From contig JAEILZ010000003.1 of assembly GCA_018873225.1 (NCBI GenBank), positions 1,798,001-1,862,000 of the forward strand: a stretch of 64,000 nucleotides of DNA, in the 5' to 3' direction. Shown one piece after another: positions 46,922 to 58,524 of the stretch. Below the pieces are notes generated by a model, which was not told the origin of the DNA, searched no databases, and worked only from the letters and a program-made list of their open reading frames with translations. A program made the translations under genes and the position numbers. Position 1 is the stretch's first letter; the number at the start of each line of letters is the position of its first letter. The stretch comes from [Phialemoniopsis] sp. UDSM-2020. Lineage: Eukaryota; Ascomycota; Sordariomycetes; Thyridiales; Thyridiaceae.

Positions 46922-47842
46922 ATGAGCGGACGAGGTCTTTTGGACGGAGTGGTGGACGGGCTCAACGGCGTCGTGACGCCGTTGGTAGGAGGACTTTTGG
47001 GAGGCAACAACCAACCGGCTCCCACTGCGCCAGCTGCTCCCGATGGCGCGGCGAAGCCCCCGGCGGAGAGTGTACCCGCCGCATCTGCGCCTGGCGAGAC
47101 GACTGAGCCTCCGCAGAGCGCACCCGAGCCCACCGAGACAGCAAAGACACCCGACACCGACACGCAGCCTCTCGCCTCGGCAGGACCTCCCATCGCATTC
47201 AACCCGGAGAGCCGCACCAGGGAGCCCGAGGAGACCTCGACCTCTGTCCCTTCTCCGTCGGCATCCGCATCGGTACCTCCCACCTCTTCTCCTTCAGTCT
47301 CGCCTCCCCCTCCTCCCGCGGCGGCGGCGCCCGACACAAGCTCATCATCGCAGCAGCAACAGACCGAGACCGAGTCCCCATCCTCGTCGTCAACCTCGGC
47401 GACTTCGACCTCGATCGTCGTCGAGTCCACGCCTACGAGCTTCATCACGAGCGTCATCACATCGACCCCGCTGCCCGCAACGGAGTCGCTCTCCGACGCG
47501 ATCGGCCTGATCACCGACTCCGCCATGCCAACGACCACGACAGCCATGCCGTTGCCGACGACTTCATCGTCGGACACGGCGGCCGCCATCGCCGCGGCGC
47601 AGACCTCGGCCGCGGCGGAGCAGCAGAAGCAGGAAGAGCAGATGGCCGCCGACAAGAGCATGACGGTCAAGGCCGTCGCCATCACGGTGCCCGTCGTCGC
47701 CGTCGCGCTCGTGAGCATCGGCCTCTTGCTCTGGAAGCAGAGCCGCAAGACCAAGCGCCGCCGCCGCGGGTCCGGGTCGTCGACGGGGTCGGACTGGCAG
47801 AAGCTGCACGAGGAGAAGTTTGGCGTGTCGACGAACTACTGA
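46922..47842 (+). CDS. Ser/Thr/Pro-rich single-pass membrane protein, Mid2/wall-sensor-like
   Basis: A single-exon protein of 306 residues. The start ATG at 46922 follows a good context (cacc before it). After a short hydrophobic N-terminus (LLDGVVDGLNGVVTPLVGGL) comes a long Pro/Ser/Thr/Ala-rich stretch to about residue 230, probably O-glycosylated; then one membrane segment (AVAITVPVVAVALVSIGLLL); then a basic cytosolic tail (KQSRKTKRRRRGSG) ending KFGVSTNY. The layout is that of cell-wall stress sensors or related surface proteins, but the N-terminus is not a classical signal peptide, so this is a shape-based call. Confidence 0.75.
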   Translation: MSGRGLLDGVVDGLNGVVTPLVGGLLGGNNQPAPTAPAAPDGAAKPPAESVPAASAPGETTEPPQSAPEPTETAKTPDTDTQPLASAGPPIAFNPESRTREPEETSTSVPSPSASASVPPTSSPSVSPPPPPAAAAPDTSSSSQQQQTETESPSSSSTSATSTSIVVESTPTSFITSVITSTPLPATESLSDAIGLITDSAMPTTTTAMPLPTTSSSDTAAAIAAAQTSAAAEQQKQEEQMAADKSMTVKAVAITVPVVAVALVSIGLLLWKQSRKTKRRRRGSGSSTGSDWQKLHEEKFGVSTNY

Positions 47843-48526
47843 AAGTAAAGGAATCTCGGTGACGGGGATGACATGAATCTTGGGGGCGGTTGGTGAGCGT
47901 GGCTTGGAAAGAGCATGCAGAAAAGAAGAAAACCGTAATTTCAACTAAACAAATACCCATTATGGCTATGCCTGGATCCATCGAGGTTCATTGGGCCTGT
48001 ATCACAATCGCTTCTTCAGGGGCTGGCCAGCGAGGATGAGGAGGAGTGTATTTCATTAGCACAAGAACATTCTGCGCAAGAAAACAAACAAAGTTCACAT
48101 CATTCGACTGTTCAATTGTAGCTCCCTCGCTGTGGAAATCAGGGCACCGTTACCTGAGCTTCATAAGTTCTATCAGCCTCAAAGACATTTCGAAAATAGG
48201 TGTTGGATGGAATGAAATTAGATGAGTCGCTGATACACCATGATATCCCTGTCCATGTGCTATCTGATATCTGTCTATAATAAAAAGTACAACCTTGATT
48301 CTATATCGAGGACCTCTAAGCCGACTCGGCCAACCTTGTCCAGTATCCCCTGATTACTCTCTATTGATGATAAGGATCTCCCACCAGTATCCTTGATGAA
48401 AGGAAAAGCATTACCCGTCGATGCTGCTGAGCGCTTACCATCACCCGAAGCAGTCGTCTCTGATACTTCTGTATCATCGTCAGGCACACGTCTCACTTGC
48501 ACACTTCCACGAACGTCGCCCCCGCC
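47843..48526. other. intergenic, convergent gene ends
   Basis: About 680 bases, AT-rich, with no supported gene. Confidence 0.55.
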
Positions 48527-49587
48527 CTAAGCCTCCGACGACAAGCTCTGAACACCACTCGACTTGGGCCGCCTCTTGACGCTCAGCAGCTCGAGCCCGT
48601 GGGCGATGGGCACCTCGTCGCGCAGCAGCAGGCCGATCTCGGACGGGTGGAACCAGTTCATCCAGACGAGGACGCCAAACATGAGCAGGGCGTCAAACAC
48701 ATACAGGTACACCTCGCTGCGCATCAGCGTGCTCGCGTTGCCCATGATGTACTCGACGACGCGGAAGATGCTGCGCACGAGGATGAGCGCGCTAGCGACG
48801 TAGAGCGTCGTCAGGTACAGGCGCCACCGGACCTTGGGGTCCTGCGCGGCGCGCGGGGTCGGGTCGCGCGCCATGCGCCAGTGGAAGAGGCCCGCGACGA
48901 CGACGAAGCAGCCGAAGAAGGCGAGCTGGATGAAGAGGCCCACGACGATGAGCTTCTCGCCGAGGTCGACGAGGTTCTGGGTTTTACCGGCCATGATGCC
49001 TCCTCCTGATGGTGGGTGATGTCGTTAGTTCGGGGTCCTGTCTCTCTATGTTTCCTAATAGTGTCATGAACAACGTACCGGAGCCTTGCATCAGTAGAGA
49101 CAGGACATCTCCAAGGACAAAGATCTTGGTCAACCACTTCCTCTTGATGAAGGAGTGCGCCTCGCCGTCGGTTAGGAGGATGATCCTGCCCAGGATCATG
49201 TAGATTGAAGCGGCCATGAAGGGAGGGGCGAGCAGGATGAGAAGGGTCTGGATGATGTAGGGGCCCAGAGTCCAGCAGCCGGGTGTTTCGTTGCCGTTGA
49301 TGATGCGGCCGATGTACCCTATGACCTCGCCTGCCCGAGTAAGAACTCATCAGCAGCTGTACGCATTGAGTAGGAGTGCGTGCCACATCCACAGGACAGG
49401 ATGACTTACAGATTGCACCAACAACCAGAGCCGTCAAGTACCACGTCCGCGTCCTGAACATCTGTAGCATGTGGATGAGAGCCGTGATGCCGAAGAGTGC
49501 CGTTGCAACGGCTGCTACAGCCACCGAGGGCTCATATCGGTAGTAGGACCAGTCGGCATTCTTGAAGTCGGGGATGCATTCGTCCAT
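48527..49587 (-). CDS. RTA1-type lipid-translocating membrane protein
   Basis: A seven-helix membrane protein of the RTA1/RTM1 family, linked in yeasts to lipid movement and resistance to toxic lipophiles. Three exons read leftward from ATG 49587 (MDECIPDFKNADWSYYRYEPS), the typical family start. Further features: EVIGYIGRII, GPYIIQTLLILLAPPFMAASIYM, the FVLGDVLSLLMQGSGGG motif that spans the second splice, and RSIFRVVEYIMG in the C-terminal half. The tail ends SSGVQSLSSEA. The family domain is complete. Confidence 0.92.
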
Positions 49588-49932
49588 GGTGTTTTGATAC
49601 TGACTGTGCAGGAGGAGACAATTCGATGCTAGTAAAAAAGAGTGTTGTACAAAGAAAGGGTAAACACTAGCAACGTTTTTAAATACAATATCGAAGTCCG
49701 CTGTCCAAGTCGAGAACGGCGGATGCCAGCAGATATATGTATCAAGAGTCAAACATTGCAGGCCAGGTACGTCAACACGCGGGAATCGAAATCCTTTATT
49801 TCAAAAGTCTCTACTTAGTACACGAGAAACCCCCAATAGGCACATCGGCGTACCTTATCAGGCTTGACAAGTAAGCTTTTGGATCCACGTTCTGTCTAAG
49901 CCGGGCCTCACAAGGCTTGGCAGGGCTCCATT

Positions 49933-49951
49933 ATCACGCGTAAAGCGTGAT
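49933..49951. repeat. inverted repeat ATCACGC-gtaaa-GCGTGAT
   Basis: A perfect 7-bp inverted repeat with a 5-base spacer, in the shared promoter of the RTA1 and Zn2Cys6 genes. Possible operator; no binding protein is implied by the sequence. Confidence 0.4.
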
Positions 49952-50421
49952 CGGTGATAGGTCCAGCCCGACAGGCAACAACGAAAAGGCAATTCCCACG
50001 GAAGCTTCGGACGCTGTAAAGACTTGATAGCTTTTCAAAGTTGAGCTGAGTGGAGCAATGCGAGCTGCGAATGCCCCAAAGGGACCCTGGAATGGCGGCT
50101 CATTGGGGGCACCTCAGCACAGCCTCAGGAACGCGCAAAACTTGAGGGCTGATTGATTGCTGTGGGATCCGCCTGCTTGTCTGTACGAGGTACGGCCACC
50201 AACTGGCTAGCCGCCGCTCCACACGCCATACGCGTATTCGCCATCGGGGCCCCGTTTAAGAGCAGACACACTTCCCTCGTCTGTTTCTTCCTCCTAGCAT
50301 GCTCAAGCTGCCCAACGAATGACGCGAGACACCCTGTGCTGTGCTGTGCTTATGTAATTCGCCAATCGACATTCTAGAGCTTCCAGTGCCTCGATCATCT
50401 TGATCCGAATGCGCGCTCTCG

Positions 50422-50427
50422 TATAAA
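50422..50427 (+). promoter_or_regulatory. TATA box of the Zn2Cys6 gene
   Basis: TATAAA about 50 bases before the ATG at 50476, so the leader must be very short or the start downstream of it. Confidence 0.45.
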
Positions 50428-50475
50428 CAGGGGATCACCAAAACCGCCCATTTAGCGTCCCGCCCACCGCCTCAA

Positions 50476-52054
50476 ATGTCCACGCGGCGAACGCATACCA
50501 AATCTCGAAACGGCTGCACCAACTGCAAGCGAAGAAAGGTTAAAGTAAGTAAGCTGACGGGATTTTCTTTCCTTTGTTTGCTTCCTCTCCCGCTTCCGCC
50601 CCGCCGATCGTCACCTGTCAAACCTCCTTTCGGGCTGTACGCGTACAGATACTTGTGTAACCCCGATCCCTCCAAGCCACAGATTGCATCACAGAGAATG
50701 CCTTCATTTTCCCCTTGACTAAGCGTTTCGGCCGTTAAAAACAGTGCGATGAGGTGTGGCCGTGCTGCTTCCACTGCCGGAGGCACAACATCCCCTGCAG
50801 CTTCGCCCTGACGAGCAAGTCTGCCGCCGATGCCAGGCTCGCGGCCGCCGCCGACCCCGGCGCAGCAGCGGGTACACCTTCGAGCCCCGCAGACACGCCC
50901 GCCGCCAGCGCCAGCGTCCAGAGCCCGGGGGGCGAGCAGGAGCAGCAGGAGCCGCGGCCGCCCAAGGGCATCCTCGAGGTGGACAGCCTCCTGCTGTCGG
51001 ACCGGCGGCCCTCGGTCCTGCCGCCGCTCAACGACCCGTGGAGCCGCGACGCGGAGCTGATGCACCACTACTGCACCGTGACGGCCGACTCGCTCGCCAT
51101 CCGCGACGACCTGCGGTACGTCTGGCGCGTCGTGATGCCGCGCGAGGGGTACGAGAACCGCTTCCTCATGCACTCGATCCTGTCCGTGTCGGCGACGCAC
51201 AAGGCGCTGCTCGTGCCGAGCCGCTGGCACACGTACGTCAGCATCGCGGCGTACCACCAGGTGTTGGGCTCGGAGGGGTTCCGCGGGATATCGAGCGACA
51301 TCAACGACGACAACTGGCGCGCCGTGTACTGCTTCACGGCCGTCATGGCGCTGTACTACATCTGCCTGCCGATGCGGTCCGAGGGACGCCGCCTAGAGAC
51401 GCCCATCCTGAGTATCATGGAGTTGCTCAGCGCCATCAAGGGCGTCCGCGCCACCGTCGCGCCGTACCTCAACCGCCTCGCCAACTCGGAGTTCTACCCC
51501 ATGGTCCTGCGCGTGTTTGACTTTGAAGACTTTGGCTCGTCGAACAAGTGAGTCCTGCCCTCCGATTACCCCATGCCTCCATCCACTCGCACCATGCAAC
51601 TCACAAGACATGACGAAGCCCACGCACCCCACCGCCCCTCGAGCACTCCGCCCTCCCAGCAAACACCTACCAGGTCCTGAACCAGCTGCGCGTCTCGCTC
51701 GAGGCCGATCCCTCGCAGTTCGGCCCCCACTACGTCGACGCCGTCGCCGAGCTCGAAAAGTGCGCCGCCCTGATCGCCCGCCGGGGGGTCCACGCCGAGC
51801 CCGGCGCTATCCTCTACTGGCCCTACGTCCTGCATGATACCGTCTGCGCCGACATCAGGGGCATGAGACCGCACGCCCTCATTGTCCTCGCGCACTTTGT
51901 CGGCCTGCTCGTCACCTTTGAGAACATGTTTTGGTTCACGAGGGGCTGGTCAAAAGCCGTCGTGCGCGACATTGATCGGCAGCTGGCGGGACGGCCCGAG
52001 CTGGCCAACTGGCTGGACTGGCCGAAGCAGCAGGTTGTGTCGGGCTATGGGTGA
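50476..52054 (+). CDS. Zn2Cys6 transcription factor with split zinc cluster
   Basis: A 435-residue regulator in three exons: 50476-50544, 50745-51547 and 51619-52054. The zinc cluster is interrupted by a 200-base intron: exon 1 gives GCTNCKRRKVK and exon 2 continues CDEVWPCCFHCRRHNIPC. This is a frequent intron position in this family. The rest fits the Fungal_trans_2 pattern (LMHSILSVSATHKALL, FTAVMALYYICLPM, VLAHFVGLLVTFENMFWFTRGW), with a short Ala/Pro-rich linker after the zinc cluster. The third exon boundary was set by frame and is a little uncertain. GC-rich. Targets are not evident. Confidence 0.9.
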
Positions 52055-52375
52055 GATGATTGTAGTCAACGAAAATAAAACATGGATGCCGTCCCAGCTT
52101 TATGGCCTCTAAGCAATTAATACTCCATCGTGTTCGTAATGAATCCTATTACACTTTCCGCGAAAATGGGACGCTTTCATACGTCGTCTATTTCTAGTAT
52201 TGACACTTTTTGGACTCCGGAAACGCCCTCCAAGGGCGCTTCTGTATGCCGTGGGATCACCTTCCGGCTTGCGAGTTGCGATGCTTTGCACTTCCACAGC
52301 GCCCCGCCGCCCATCCAAGTCAGGCTACAATGGCAATGACATCGGGTCTCCAACTTTTCCTCGATGCATCTTCGT
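52055..52375. other. intergenic, convergent gene ends
   Basis: About 320 bases; nothing beyond 3' UTRs is seen. Confidence 0.6.
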
Positions 52376-53817
52376 TCAGCTCGCATTCTCGGCAGGCTTT
52401 GGCCGCTCGGGGAGGTCTGCAGGCTTCTGCTCTCCATTGGCCGCCGGCTTGCCCGCGCCAGGGTGGCGGCTGCCCTTGTCCTTGACCTTCTTCTGCTTCT
52501 TCTCCGGTGGGGGGTAGGCCTTGAGAGTGATGTCTTGCCAGTCCTTGTCGGCTTGGTAAGCCTTCTGGATGGGCGCCATGAGCTCAACAAGTGCGCTGGC
52601 CACGGCGGGTTTGAGGAGTTGAGGGGTGAGCTGGAGCTTGTTAGCGAGTTGAAAAGTCGAGTTAATGCAGTGCTAGATACTTACGACGTCGTTCATAAAA
52701 TCGTCGTGCATCTGCTTGATGTTGTTGTACACCAGGGTGGGGAGGTTGTCGCGTGTTCGCTCGACCTTGAACTCGGGGGTGCCCTTGAGCGCAGCGGCAG
52801 GAAGGAGCACATATTCGACGAAAGCCAGCACACCGTTACCCTCGACAGTTTTGGGGGCGCATTCTGCCTTCTTGAGCTTCTTCGTTACTACTTCGGGTGA
52901 GTCGAGGAGGTCGATCTTGCTGTCTGTTTCGCGAGCTATTAGTCCTGGAAAGCGTCAAAAGGTCTTGGGTAGATTGTAGGTAATTACCCTCTTCGCTAGA
53001 ACTCATCTTGCCGCCATTGAGACCAGGCACCATGGGGTTGAGAAGGTGGGCTCGCTAAAGAAGAGATGTCAGCGCTCATTCCTCATATACATATCAACCC
53101 TCGAGGAGAGCGCACTTGTTTGTAGCCGAGCTTGGGCAGCCACTCCTTTCCGGCAGTGAACAGTTTCCTCTGGTCCATACCGCCGAATTGCGCATCAACA
53201 TCCAGGTGTTGCTCGTCCAGTACTTGGAGGATGGGGTAGAGGAGACCACTAAGAGGCGCATTGCTCGTCTGCTTGACGACTTCTGCGCCTGCCTTCTTCG
53301 CATCGTGTTCCGATACCAGCGACGCCATCCGGTAGACGTCCATGATGTATTCGGGGGTCTTTTGGTAGGAGCTACCAAGGACGAACTTGAGCTTCTCGGT
53401 AGGGACGCCGACGGCCTCGAGAATGGCCTTGATGACGAGGCCATAGTACTTGGCGCGGTTGTCGACCAGCTCGATGGGCGCCTTGAGGTTGTCGAGGAAT
53501 CCGTGGATATCGGCCAAAAGAATGGTCACCTCACAGCCCGCTGCGAGGAATTGGGCGATCTTGACGGCGGGGACGAAGTAGCCGCAGTGTGGGCGACCGG
53601 TGGTTGCGGTTCCTACAACCAAGGGTCATGGTTAGCAAGAAGTCCAAACTTTTGCACTGCGCGTGCGCGCGCAGGGTTATGGCGGGGGTGAATCCGTACC
53701 CCAGTAGATCTTTGGGTGGCGCCCTTCAGCAAGGATGTTCTCAATAATCTCAGGGTTCATGACCTCAGCGAGGTTCTCGCTTACGAGGGCGAACCTCTGG
53801 CTCGCGGAAGCATCCAT
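52376..53817 (-). CDS. TYS1: tyrosyl-tRNA synthetase, cytosolic
   Basis: This class I aminoacyl-tRNA synthetase charges tRNA-Tyr for cytosolic translation. It reads leftward from ATG 53817 ([16 protein letters not shown], context CCACC before ATG); exon 1 ends at 53700, exon 2 starts at 53612, and two or three more introns follow (near 53113-53055, 52985-52925 and 52683-52630, approximate). The HIGH-type motif is RPHCGYF and the KMSKS-type motif is [18 protein letters not shown] is also typical of the eukaryotic/archaeal type. The C-terminal tail is Lys-rich ([14 protein letters not shown]). A longer in-frame start exists at 53883 but has weaker context. A housekeeping gene. Confidence 0.95.
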
Positions 53818-55006
53818 GGTGGCAGGAATGAGGTGCTCGAAATGTGAGGAAGTGGTGATCGTGGTCTGGGTTGAGTGACTCAAACTGCAATCGCTGTAAA
53901 ATTGACGCCCGATAAGGGAATGCGCCAGGACTGCTGGGTCGTCCCTGCATGCGGGACGGAAATGCCCCTCCGGGATCGGAATTCCAATTGATCCGACCGC
54001 TCTGGGGCTCGGTCTATTCGCCAGCCCTGAGCGCTATGAGCCGCTGAAACAATGGTCATCTAGCGCATGTCTAGCGCTCGTCTCAGTGGATCACAGCATG
54101 ACGTCTCTCCTCAGTGCCGAGCTTGATCACAATGAGTGAGATCCTGCAGATGGGATCGAAGAGCCTAATGACCACCTATTTGTACTTTGGTTCTTTGCTG
54201 TATGGTGTCATTATGGCAAACTGCGCAAAGGCAAAAGTGTTCATTGTGGTGTTCATGTCTTATCGTTCGCTGTGGTGCAAATACAAATTTTCAAGCGGAA
54301 CATAGGCGCACATCTTCAGCCATGTCCAGCCAGGAACACAACTCACAATCGCTAAGTCAACGTTCAGGCTCGCAGCATATCACTCATGCTTTGTGTTTGC
54401 TCGTCCAGTGTCATGTTCGTCTTGTCCCGTGGCTCGAAGACAGTCTGATTGGTTCCTTCAAGTCTACTCGATATTCAGATTTCGAGGAGACAAACCAACA
54501 CGTAACTCCTTCGGAGCCAACATTTCGCAGTCCCATGCAAGCGGCCGCTTTCGTGACGATATCACATCCGTGAATTAGGTGCAAACCAGATCCAAACCTT
54601 GATTGGTGGTGCCCATGAGATGCGCTCAGACAAGCTGTCAACGGAACAAGCTATTCAACTCAATCTCGATAGATTACGTGCATCTTAGCTAGGACACCCT
54701 GACTGATGCTTTCAAAGCAACCCTCAAATCTGCGATACCGCTGCAACACACGACGCCCAGTGGCTCTTCATCGTGTGAATAGATTAATCTGGCGTTACAT
54801 CAGGTGGTCACTGAGTAGACAGCGCACTCGTGACTGGGCAGTCTGGGTGGTGTGCTCAATTTATCCTAAATGATTAGTGAGGCCCTTCCCACCTCTGTGA
54901 CCAAGGGAACCTATCTGCATGCCATCTCGGTAGACGCGCCCTGACAGGCCGGGATATGGTCCTATAATCCGGGGTGTTATGCACCTCTACCGTTAAAAAC
55001 ATGTCA

Positions 55007-55043
55007 GAATCCAGGAATCCGGAGTCCGGAGTGACCTGGATTC
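55007..55043. repeat. inverted repeat GAATCCAGG...CCTGGATTC enclosing CCGGA repeats
   Basis: Perfect 9-bp arms (55007-55015 and 55035-55043) enclose two CCGGAG copies (tccggagtccggag). It lies 50 bases before the TATA box of the secreted-protein gene. CGG triplets in this layout are typical of Zn2Cys6 binding sites. Confidence 0.55.
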
Positions 55044-55092
55044 GGAGGTGATTGCACTCACACAATGATGAATTCGTCACTGGCAGCACCAC

Positions 55093-55099
55093 TATATAA
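55093..55099 (+). promoter_or_regulatory. TATA box of the secreted-protein gene
   Basis: TATATAA, 90-96 bases before the ATG at 55189. Confidence 0.6.
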
Positions 55100-55188
55100 G
55101 CAGTTGTCACCTCTCGACTCAAGTTCTTGAGGTCAACAGTGGTCACTTTTGCACAGACCAAGAGCGAATATACCCTCATTCTTGCAAC

Positions 55189-55937
55189 ATGCACTTCTCA
55201 CAATTGTTGTCCCTATTGCCACTCGTCGCGGCTGCTGCGGCAGACCATGTCTGGCACTGCCAGACTATTGCATACGCAGATGGTACAGTCTTCTCAGTGA
55301 CCTCCATTACATAGATACCCGTAAACTAATAACAGGACAGGCTATCTATACTGTCGCAAGAACACGCAGGGTAACTGCCTCGGCGATCTGGGCGACTTTC
55401 CAGCCAAGGAGAAGTTTGTACTGAACAGTGAGACCGGAACACCCACATGCACTTACATCGAGTGTCATATAGCTAATCACTACATCTGCAGTGGCTGTCG
55501 GCGACGACCCAAACAAGCCCCTGGACCCCATCCACCTCGCCAACCAGGTCGACTACCACAGGTACGACGTCTTCGACCGGCGGCTCTACCTCGACAGCTC
55601 GCCCGGCGCCTTCGCGCCCATGGGCTTCGTGCGCGACAACTCGACGCTGCGGCGCGGCGAGACGACGTGGGGCTTCTTCGGCGCCCTGGGCTTCCTGATC
55701 TGGAGCCCGACGGGCCGGATCGCCGACGCGGGCCCGCCGGCCAAGGGCGGCGGCACGCAGATCGTCGCGCAGCAGGGGTATGACTGGGTCGAGACGGCGG
55801 ACTTCCCGGGCGTCTACCAGCTGTACTGGAACCAGACGCAGTGGGAGGAGGCGGTGAAGGGAAGGTATAACTTGCAGGCCGGATTCTTTGGGCAGTGCTA
55901 CGGAGACTACGACCCGGTCATGACGAACGTGGCATGA
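55189..55937 (+). CDS. small secreted protein of unknown function
   Basis: A 208-residue protein in three exons (55189-55282, 55341-55427, 55492-55937). The N-terminus MHFSQLLSLLPLVAAAAA is a clear signal peptide, probably cut before DHVWHC. Only four cysteines follow in the mature part (WHCQT, LYCRK, GNCLG, GQCYG), so two disulfides are possible. No domain is recognised; the second half is rich in Gly, Asp and aromatics (TTWGFFGALGFLIWSPTG). Strong TATA box and CCGGA repeats upstream suggest regulated expression. An effector or other apoplastic role is possible but unproven. Confidence 0.8.
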
Positions 55938-56191
55938 TGAGAGTCGAAGGCAGTCTGGGAATGACGGTGGTTGCATGGGCTTTGTATTCACCGCTGAGAA
56001 GTCGCTATCTAAACTCATGCTATCTCTCTGCTTGAGAATTATGCAGAAAGGAATCCAAGAGTTACGCATCACGTATCCATCACTGTTTGCCATTACTTCC
56101 CCCTCCAAGCGACCTTTCCACTGCTCAACAAGCCTCAACAATTAGATCCCTCCTTCCATTTCGCTCTCTAGGTAAGCCACAGCATCAATGT
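55938..56191. other. intergenic, convergent gene ends
   Basis: About 250 bases; nothing specific seen. Confidence 0.6.
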
Positions 56192-56830
56192 CTAAGCCAT
56201 CACCGCCAGAATAGCTACAGCCACCGCCATCACCTGCGCGACACCTGTTTCGCGAACAGCAGCGGCGTTGGCTGAAGTCGATGTTTCCGTCGCGGATGTA
56301 GATGTGCCCTCGTTGATCGATGTCGGCAACACAGCGGAGCAGGCTTGACCAGCAGGGCAAGTAGTAGGACCCTCCGTGCTGCTCCAGGTCACCGTTTGTC
56401 CCGAGCAAGTCGTCAAAGGCGGACAACTTGTCAGAGTAGTAATGGGTCCAGGGCCCGTTAGATCGGGTCCAATCATCGTCAGTATTGTTGTAAGCGACGA
56501 TGGAGTCGCCGCCTCGATGGTGGCGTCTCCGGATGAGGATATCGCCGCGGAGTCCAGGATGGTCAGGGAGCTTACGGACAGACTGGTTGTTCCATCACCG
56601 GCGATCGTTGATAGGACCGGCACGATTGAGGCGTGCAGAGTCTCTGTTGATGACGTTGCGGTGACTGTGGTAGTAGACGCCACCGTGAGGGTCGTTTCCC
56701 GGGTTGAAGTCGTCGAAGACGATGAAGCTGTCACAGACGGCGGGTAAGAGTAGCCCTTTGGTTGCGTCTCCTGCGCAGCTGTAAGCTGCGCGCCTTGGAG
56801 TATGAAAGCGAGAAATAGATACGACTGCAT
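56192..56830 (-). CDS. Ser/Thr-rich GPI-anchored-type wall protein
   Basis: A 212-residue single-exon protein starting at ATG 56830 (MQSYLFLAFILQGAQLTAAQ), a good signal peptide. The mature part is Ser/Thr-rich (likely heavily O-glycosylated), with four cysteines in a small block (TSCPPLTTCSGQ, TTCPAGQACSAV). The C-terminus has a short hydrophobic tail after a small-residue stretch (SANAAAVRETG then VAQVMAVAVAILAVMA), the pattern of a GPI-anchor signal. A longer in-frame start at 56872 exists, but the TATA box and signal peptide favour 56830. Located in the cell wall or plasma membrane. Confidence 0.82.
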   Translation of the reverse strand: MQSYLFLAFILQGAQLTAAQETQPKGYSYPPSVTASSSSTTSTRETTLTVASTTTVTATSSTETLHASIVPVLSTIAGDGTTSLSVSSLTILDSAAISSSGDATIEAATPSSLTTILTMIGPDLTGPGPITTLTSCPPLTTCSGQTVTWSSTEGPTTCPAGQACSAVLPTSINEGTSTSATETSTSANAAAVRETGVAQVMAVAVAILAVMA

Positions 56831-56923
56831 CTTTGCAATGTTCGAGAGCAACGGGCTAGAGCTTGTGATCAAGAGTGGAAGAGGACTCGAATCACGGAGC
56901 CCCCTTTTTGCGGCAGCTCTTCC

Positions 56924-56930
56924 TTATAAA
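56924..56930 (-). promoter_or_regulatory. TATA box of the GPI-type wall protein gene
   Basis: TTTATAA on the minus strand, about 94 bases before the ATG at 56830. Confidence 0.6.
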
Positions 56931-58524
56931 CAGCCAGCCAAGTAGCCTCATCATCAGCAGTTGCATGTGTCACTTGAGCTTGTTTGCGCACCGCCGTTTG
57001 TCAGGACTCACGGGCAGTACGAATTTTACTTGAGTCATTTTTGTGTAAGACGGTCAACTCTGGCTCAGCAACGTATGCTACCTGTTGATGATCACATTTG
57101 TGATTCACGAAACAGTGCTGCGGAGGACAGCGTTATACACGCCGGAGATATCCCGTCAGTGTCAGCGCTGCGGCTACTTGCGTATAGTGTAGCCTCATCT
57201 GGTGATCAAAAAAACGTACAACGTTGTTCGGAGTAGCGCTGGATCGGAGTTGGCAAGCGCAGAGAGACTGTACATGGCCCATTATTCAGGCAACCTCTGG
57301 ACTGTTTTGATTCACCTTCGGTCAATGCGTATGCGGACAACAAACTTTGCTTGTCAGTAGGCTAGACGTGTAGATAATGGCTCTCAAGACATTGATATGT
57401 TTGCTGTTCTCATGGCTGGGGTGTCCTGAAAGCTGTGACATCTCGCTGTCATTTGGAGGAACACTCGGGTGTAACATGACGTCTTGAAACGGCCGAAGTC
57501 TCTCTTTGGGAAAGCAGCTTGACAGTAAGAAAGGGGTACCTCATTAACCCTCTGACCCAAATCATCAGCTACGGCTGGGCCGGTACCATACACTCAGAAA
57601 AGAAGAAACCATCGGATCAATCAATCATACCATGGTCAAACCGGGGAAAGCAAGTGGTCGTCGCCAGTGATGTCAGCGATTTTGTGTCTGGCCCAAGCAA
57701 GGAGCAGCCCCGTCTCGTCAACATTACCCCAGCTCAGGCTGGATCCCACAAGCACAAGCTTTGCGGAGGGATTTGGTGTGCGATCATCATTTGGAGCTGA
57801 CCAGGGGCCCATTGAAATCACGCATAAACTCCCTGCTGCTCATGTTCATGATCTCCACCGAACAGGCCGACTAATGAAAGCATTTTCGGGATCTGGCGGG
57901 GCGAGTAGACCACAAGATGCGCCCAACTGCCCGTGGTGAAACACATCTCATTTGCTTGGGTCAACATGTCCCTGCAGCGTGCGGAAACATTTGTCTTCAA
58001 GACCAGTCTGGGTTCCACGCATCCTGGGTGTAGAATTGGCATAGCTATTCACTCCAGTTTGACAGTCTGGGGGATGAAGTTATCCAAATCTCCTGCTAGA
58101 TTTCTGGTATGTATGCTGCCGACCACATGCTTTTTTTGACATCCGCTAATGCTCTGTCAAATGGCACAGCTCGTGTGCCTGCTTTCCCCTCTTCAGCTGC
58201 CTCGGCATGTTCCTGGTGTGAAGCGCGATGCCGCGCTATTGGATCAGCAGCCAAGCCGCGCTACTCCAACATTTTACAGCTCCCCCAGATCAGAGCAGTC
58301 AAGATCCCCAAGCCTCCGTCACCACCTCCAGAGTACCCTCCGTATTCAAGGCCCAAAATCTTGGTCTGTCCCGTCGTTGGTGGCTGTTAGTGCGCAAAGA
58401 ACAGTCGCCGCGCACCACACACACACCTGCCAGGGTAGGAATGGGATCGACGAGGGTGGGTGCGCCCCATTAACGGTCTCCCGGGGCTTTTCCAATCGTA
58501 GCATTGAAATCCGACGCTTGGCAT

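Larger units (their letters stand above)
49588..50475. other. intergenic: divergent promoters of RTA1 and Zn2Cys6 genes
   Basis: About 890 bases. It holds a 7-bp perfect inverted repeat (ATCACGC-gtaaa-GCGTGAT, 49933-49951) and a TATA box near the right end. No supported gene. Confidence 0.55.
53818..55188. other. long intergenic region
   Basis: About 1.37 kb. Frames at 54114-54305 and 54187-54573 have no domain. The right end carries a TATA box and an inverted repeat (both listed) that belong to the secreted-protein gene. Confidence 0.5.

Noticed and set aside
46852..47754. 300-codon minus-strand frame opposite the Ser/Thr-rich protein
   Set aside because: Ser/Val/Gly-rich antisense of a repetitive coding region; no start context or domain.
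50472..51257. 261-codon minus-strand frame opposite the third Zn2Cys6 gene
   Set aside because: Antisense shadow; the plus strand has a complete zinc cluster with consistent splice sites.
54187..54573. 128-codon plus-strand frame
   Set aside because: Cysteine-containing but without signal peptide, domain or splice support, in a long AT-rich gap.
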